NCBI RefSeq assembly: GCF_029227915.1
Contig: NC_079884.1
Coordinates: forward strand, 27,592,001-27,656,000
Source: Hydractinia symbiolongicarpus
Lineage: Eukaryota; Cnidaria; Hydrozoa; Anthoathecata; Hydractiniidae
Direction of reading: 5' to 3'
DNA length: 64,000 bases
Shown here: in pieces, positions 61,085 to 64,000 of the stretch
Position numbering within the stretch: position 1 is the stretch's first letter
Layout of the letters: every line of letters begins with the position of its first letter
Made by a program: the position numbers and the translations under genes
Notes under the pieces: generated by a model
Seen by the model: the letters and a program-made list of their open reading frames with translations, nothing else
Told to the model about the DNA's origin: nothing
Database searches by the model: none

Positions 61085-64000
61085 TGTTAAATGTGATAAA
61101 TGAGACAATTGGACTCCAAGAAATAACATTCTTCTTAATTTGACGTGATTCCCTGAACTCAGCGATTACATTGGGCGCTGTGGGAGCGCTTCATTTAAAA
61201 ATTTAGATAAATAAGTCATTCTTTACTGTTTGACCAATCCTAGCCGTTATCGCGCGCTGAGGAAATGGCGACAGTTTTAAAAACTACATTTCATTGACTT
61301 TCTAAACGTATCAATCCGCTTCAGTTACAACAGTTGCGTCAAATATTCGTACCAACATGTACTTATCGATAGTATTCGGATATTAATTGGTTGCATCGCT
61401 TTTGACAGTGAAACGTTTGACTGCGGGACTTAATTGAACTGATTTTGGACTTTGACCTGTTAAATGTGATAAATGAGGCAATTGGACTCCAAGAAATAAC
61501 ATTCTTCTTAATTTGACGTGATTGCCTGAACTCAGCGATTACATTGGGCGCATTGGGAGCGCTTCATTTAAAAATTTAGATAAAAAAGTCATTCTTTACT
61601 GTGGGACCAATCCTAGCCGTTATCGCGCGCTGAAGAAATAGCGACAGTTTCAAGAACTACATCTCACTGACTTTCTAACGGTGTCAGTCCGTTTGAGTTA
61701 CAACGGTTGCGTCACACATTCGTACCAACATGTGTTTAGTGATTTTCTTCCGATATTACTAAGTTGTATCGCTTTCAACAGTGAAACAATTGACTGTGGG
61801 AATTAATTGAACTGATTTTGATCTGTGACCTTATAAATGTAATAAATGAGCCAATTTGACTACAAGAAATAACATTCTTCTTAACTTGACATGATTGCTG
61901 GAACTCAGCGATTACACTGGGCGCTGTGGTAGCGCTTTATTTAAAAATTAAGATAAATAAGTCATTTTTTACTGTGGGACCAATCCTAGCCGTTAGTTTG
62001 CGTTGAAGAAATAGCGACAGTTTCAAAAACTACATTTCATTGACATTCTAACGGTGTCAATCCGTTTGAGTTACAACGGTTGCGTCACACATTCGTACCA
62101 ACATGTATTTAGCGATATCTTTTCTGATATTACTATGTTGCATCGCTTTTAACAGTGAAACGATTGACTGTGGGACTTAATTGAACTAACTTTGGACTGT
62201 GACCTGTTAAATGTGATAAATGAGACATTGGGACTAGAAGAAATAACATTCTTCTTAATTTGACGTGATTGCCTGAACTCAGTGATTACATTGGGCGCTG
62301 TGGTAGCGCTTCATTTAAAAATTTAGGTAATTAAATCATTCTTTACTGTGGGACCAATCCTAGCCGTTATCGCGCGCTGAAGAAATAGCGACAGTTTCCA
62401 AAACTACATTTCATTGACTTTCTAACAGTATCAATCCGCTTCAGTTACAACAGTTGCGTCACATATTCGTACCAACATGTACTTATCGATAGTATTCGGA
62501 TATTAATAGGTTGCATCGCTTTTGACAGTGAAACGTTTGACTGCGGGACTTAATTGAACTGATTTTGGACTTTGACCTGTTAAATGGGATAAATGAGACA
62601 ATTGGACTCCAAGAAATAACATTCTTCTTAACTTGACATGATTGCTGGAACTCAGCGATTACATGGGCGCTGTGGTAGCGCTTTATTTAAAAATTAAGAT
62701 AAATAAGTCATTTTTTACTGTGGGACCAATCCTAGCCGTTAGTTTGCGTTGAAGAAATAGCGACAGTTTCAAAAACTACATTTCATTGACATTCTAACGG
62801 TGTCAATCCGTTTGAGTTACAACGGTTGCGTCACACATTCGTACCAACATGTATTTAGTGATTTTTTTCAGATATTCCTAAGTTGTATCGCTTTCAACCG
62901 TGAAAAGATTGACTGTGGGACTTAATTGAACTGATTTTGAACTTTGACCTTGTAAATGTGATAAATGAGGCATTTTGACTACAAGAAATAACTTTCTTTT
63001 TAATTTGACATGATTGCTGGAATTCAACGATTACATCAATCTCTGTGGTAGCGTTTTATTTAAAAATTTAGATAAATAAGTCTTTTCTTACTGTGAGACC
63101 AATTCTGGCCGTTAGCACCCGCTGAATAAATAGGAACAATTTCAAAGACTACATTTCAATGAACTTTCCAGCGGTATAAATCCGTTTGAGTTGCAACGGC
63201 TGCGTCACATATTCGTACCAACATGTATTTAGCGATAGTATTCGGATATTACTAGGTTGCATCGCTTTTAACAGTGAAACGTTTGATTGTGGGACGTAAT
63301 TGAACTGATTTTGGACTTTGACCTTATAAATGTGATAAATGAGGCAATATGACTACAACAAATAACATTCTTCTTAATTTGACACGATTGCTGGAACTCA
63401 GCGATTACCCTGGGCGCTGTGGTAGCGCTTTATTTAAAAACTAATATAAATAAGTCATTTTATACCGTGGGACCAGACTTAGCCGTTAGTTCGCGCTGAA
63501 GAAATAAAGACATTTTCAAAAACTACATCTCACTGACTTTTTAACGGTGTCAGTTTGTTTGAGTTACAACGGTTGGGTCACATATTCGTACCAACATGTA
63601 TGTAGCGATATTTTTTCTGATATTACTATGTTGCATCGCTCTTAACAGTGAAACGATTGACTGTGGGACTTAATTGAACTAATTTGGACAGTGACCTGTG
63701 AAATGTGATAAATGAGACAATTGGACTCCAAAAAATAACAATGTTTTTAATTTGACATGATTGTGGGAAATCAGCGATTACATCAGGCTCTGTGGTAGCG
63801 CTTTATTTAAAAATGTAGATAAATAAGTCATTTTTTAGTATGGGACCAATCCTAGCCGTTATCGCGCGCTGAAGAAATAGCGACAGTTTCAAAAACTACA
63901 TCTCACTGACTTTCTAACGGTGTCAGTCCGTTTGAATTACAACGATTGGGTCACATATTCGTACCAACATGTATTTAGCGATATTTTTTTCTGATATTAC
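61085..64000 (+). repeat. Divergent right end of the window (monomers 167-174)
   Basis: Starts: 61085, 61458, 61831, 62205, 62578, 62950, 63324, 63697; the last is cut by the window at 304 bp. Neighbours at 60711, 61085 and 61458 are relatives (GACGTGATTCCCTG or GACGTGATTGCCTG, TCAATCCGCTTCAG, ACTTATCGATAG), and the right part at 61.9 kb recurs at 62.7 kb (TTAGTTTGCGTTG). Many single-monomer variants appear near the end (TATACCGTGGG, GACTTAGCC, ATGTAGCG, GGACAGTGACC). No long local HOR copy is seen here. Confidence 0.8.

Larger units (their letters stand above)
1..64000. repeat. Satellite DNA array, ~372-bp monomer, whole window
   Basis: The sequence repeats with a period of about 372 bp from the first to the last base. 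Landmarks recur in the same order in every full monomer: TTATAAATG, AATAACATTCTT, CAGCGATTACA, CTGTGGTAGCGC, TTAGATAAATAAGTC, CCGTTAGCGCGCGCTG, GTTACAACGGTTG, CCAACATGTATTTAG, AACAGTGAAACG and GGACTTAATTGA. I placed 174 monomer starts; all are in one orientation and the phase is lost only at six internally deleted monomers. Both ends are cut by the window, so the true array is longer. No inserted mobile element, inversion or unique DNA was seen. Both strands are closed by stops in every frame and no open frame exceeds about 65 codons, so it is non-coding. A centromeric or other heterochromatic role is an inference from length and HOR structure; the family is not one I recognise. Confidence 0.98.

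Noticed and set aside
1-64000. CRISPR array
   Set aside because: The repeated unit is ~372 bp with no short repeat/unique spacer pattern and no cas genes. What lies between conserved stretches is itself repeated.
1-64000. Transposon or retroelement-derived unit (LTR, helitron, MITE)
   Set aside because: There is no terminal repeat, target-site duplication, poly-A tail or coding remnant in the monomer. An origin from a TE cannot be excluded but nothing here shows it.
1-64000. Naming the host or satellite family (for example beetle or fly satellites of 355-375 bp)
   Set aside because: Period and base content alone fit many unrelated satellites and I cannot match the sequence from memory, so no name is given.

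Overview
The whole 64 kb window is one uninterrupted satellite DNA array. I see no gene, RNA gene, transposon or other unique sequence in it. The unit is a monomer of about 372 bp. I placed 174 consecutive monomers, all head to tail in one orientation: 167 are full length at 369-375 bp, five share one 231-bp truncated form, one is 333 bp, and the last (304 bp) is cut by the window edge. One monomer counted by hand (375-746) is about 38% G+C and is not depleted in CpG. A long, TE-free array of this kind, with higher-order repeats (HORs), indicates eukaryotic centromeric, pericentromeric or other heterochromatin assembled from long reads. I do not recognise the satellite family. The retained CpG leans weakly towards a genome without heavy CpG methylation (many invertebrates or fungi), but it does not identify the organism.

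Monomer phase is counted from the TTATAAAT that follows GACC; base 1 of the window is position 1 of monomer 1. I sorted monomers by the variable part around position 130-230. A has ACTGGGGGACC. B has ACTGTAGAACC or ACTGTGGAACC, followed by GACATTCTC. C has CTGGCCGTTAGCAC and AATAAATAGGAAC. D has GAAAATATAGAG. E has TTAGTTCGCGC. F has TTATCGCGCGC and CTACATCTCACTG. G has TTAGTGCGCGC with GACAGTCTC.

Layout: 1-8936 is mainly A-B dimers (744 bp) with C monomers; 8937-13399 is three copies of a 4-mer A-D-A-B (1488 bp); 13400-17868 mixes A, B, C and D with an 8-monomer spacing. From 17869 the array changes to C, D, E and F monomers. A 7-monomer unit (2610 bp) stands twice in nearly identical copies at 25694-30913. 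Other direct duplications are 746 bp (about 30.2-31.7 kb), a single monomer (33154-33897), 1493 bp (34645-37630), 1858 bp (38375-42093), 2235 bp (44559 and 46794), 1346 bp (50151-55304) and 1116 bp (56616-58847). About 3.5 kb at 21226-24.7 kb recurs collinearly at 36512-40.0 kb. The last 5 kb is the most mixed.

The satellite shows conserved internal parts: an AT-rich box (about 107-134), a GC-rich palindrome AGCGCGCGCT (about 164-173), a cluster of AACGG/CCGTT pentamers (about 219-248) and a 22-bp near-palindrome (about 319-342). Many monomers are mosaics whose switch from one type to another falls in or next to the AT-rich box. All comparisons were made by eye; percentages and phylogenies would need computation.
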